Shown: piece by piece, positions 62,964 through 64,000 of the stretch | Position numbering within the stretch: the stretch's first letter is position 1 | How the letters are laid out: each line of letters starts with the position of its first letter | Source: Tubiluchus corallicola | Taxonomy: Eukaryota; Priapulida; Priapulimorpha; Priapulimorphida; Tubiluchidae | Reading direction: 5' to 3' | Assembly: GCA_030141605.1 (NCBI GenBank) | Contig: JAQGDQ010000326.1 | Location: 126,001 to 190,000 of the forward strand | Length of the DNA: 64,000 nt | Notes under the pieces: generated by a model | What the model was told of the DNA's origin: nothing | The model's input: only the letters and a program-made list of their open reading frames with translations | Database searches by the model: none | Translations under genes and position numbers: made by a program

Positions 62964-63125
62964 TACAGGGTGTTCCATAACAAACAGTGCAGGAGAGTTG
63001 TTCTAATGAACTGAAATATTACGCAATCGAAGCACATAAACGCGGTTCAATGTCGAGCTCACTTACTGGACTTTAGTGAATGTTTTATAGCATCTGTTAG
63101 TACACTGTTTTTTTAACGCCCTGTA
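62964..63125. mobile_element. TA-flanked CAGGG mini-transposon, 162 bp
   Basis: The left end TACAGGGTGTTCCATAACAA reads on to ACAGTG. The reverse complement of the right end reads TACAGGGCGTTAAAAAAACA and then GTG. Ends match apart from a 3-bp gap and a few changes. TA at both borders fits a mariner-type target site. There is no coding content. Confidence 0.7.
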
Positions 63126-63716
63126 TTCCATGCATGTACATGCATGAAGAACCTGCGTTATAAATACATTTTCAGTTAACGATTAATAATCGAAGATTAG
63201 TAAACAATGTTGTTAGACATTTTTGCATTTCTTACCCGGACACAAATAAAAATACCTCAAGAAACGCAAGAGAACGGTAAAAAATTGTTTTGAAGTAGGT
63301 CAGTTATTGGCCCATAAAGTTAAAACATTTTAAAATGCGTTTTGTCGAAATACGTGGCAACTGGCAAGCCCAACTAATAAACTTTTTAATATGCAGTTGA
63401 AATGATAAACATTTTCTTAATGAACTATTAATCTATTTAAAGAAGGGTTTTCAACTCTGGCAAGCCGTGGAACATCAGAAGTTTTTACGTTCACTATGTA
63501 ATAAATGCATAATGTTACACGTTAGCGAATGCTAGCTCATTGTAACCTGTTTACTGAAGAAGAGATTGCCTGTGGCACATATTATGTAGCCTAGCCAACG
63601 TCTAACTTTTTACTTTACCACCATATTCTGGATAAAACCAGAAAGATAAAAATGTCACAAGCACACCAAATTAGTATCTTTTGGAAGGATTTTACAATTC
63701 CCCATACAATTTAAAT

Positions 63717-63808
63717 AACCTAACCCTATGTTATTCATGATCCTAATCCTAACCCTAACCTAACCCTAGCCCAACCCCAATCCTATCTCTAGTCCTAACC
63801 CTAACCCG
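63717..63808. repeat. degenerate telomere-like CCCTAA block
   Basis: Units of CCTAACC, CCCTAACC and CCAACCC with many changes over about 90 bp, the C-strand form of TTAGGG-type repeats. It is internal and decayed, so it is an interstitial relic or ordinary repeat, not a chromosome end. Confidence 0.75.
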
Positions 63809-64000
63809 AGTCTGCTTCAAGAACTAATTTCTTGTGTGTGGGGAACTGCAGTCTTTTTAACAACACTCAATAGTAAAAATGTAATCATCTTCTGTGTTTG
63901 TTTCTTATCAAATGGCTTTACTAAAGAAGTTATTGAATTCGGTCAAAGATGTCGTAATTTAAGAAACGTCCACGTACAATAAACTGTCACTCATACATGA

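Larger units (their letters stand above)
59833..63716. other. intronic DNA apart from the elements listed
   Basis: Apart from the inverted repeat (60773-60921), the 77-bp duplication (61788) and the mini-transposon (62964), nothing is recognised. A 63-codon minus-strand frame at 62764-62955 sits in slightly GC-richer DNA beside the mini-transposon; its product matches nothing I know. Confidence 0.4.

Overview
This window is intron- and microsatellite-rich DNA from an animal nuclear genome. It is AT-rich, has no dense operon-like coding, and carries many long simple-sequence arrays, short inverted-repeat transposons and spliced exons with GT..AG boundaries. Phylum cannot be fixed from the sequence. 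An invertebrate bilaterian, perhaps a spiralian, is my guess from the large introns, the repeat style and a degenerate 5S-rRNA-like stretch, but that is inference.

The one gene I can establish is the 3' two thirds of a dachshund (DACH/dac) transcription cofactor gene on the minus strand. Eight exons run from 27178 down to 2182, and every splice phase agrees: 27039-27178, 12820-13036, 9716-9834, 5528-5623, 3601-3798, 2938-3021, 2601-2744 and 2182-2279. Joined, they give 364 complete codons plus a stop. They cover the AT-hook-like linker after DACHbox-N, the variable middle region and the whole conserved C-terminal coiled-coil domain (DACHbox-C). The DACHbox-N (SKI/SNO/DAC DNA-binding fold) exons are not recognised here and should lie upstream, beyond position 64000 or in a short exon I missed. 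About 36.8 kb of apparent 5' intron (27179-64000) therefore fills more than half of the window.

Layout: 1-2181 is 3' flank/UTR with clustered polyadenylation signals and a reverse-oriented retroposon tail. 2182-13036 holds seven exons and short to medium introns, with a GTA array, a 29-bp minisatellite, an inverted-repeat element, an AAT/ATT palindromic array and a 21-bp minisatellite. 13037-27038 is a 14-kb intron with the large composite GA/GATG/ACAG/TAG array, TTCA arrays, enhancer-like AT-rich blocks with POU and Hox/Cdx-type motifs, and a 0.4-kb polypurine tract beside the 5' splice site. 27179-64000 is upstream intron with pentanucleotide satellites, GA/GAT/GTT arrays, a fold-back element with nuclear-receptor-like motifs, two TA-flanked CAGGG-type mini-transposons, LINE-like tails and a degenerate telomere-like block.

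Most long open frames in this window are translations of simple repeats and are not listed as genes. No bacterial-type operon, CRISPR array, rRNA operon or convincing tRNA gene is present. The only biology supported directly is one developmental regulator and the mobile and repetitive DNA within its introns; any regulatory role of the intronic blocks is inference.
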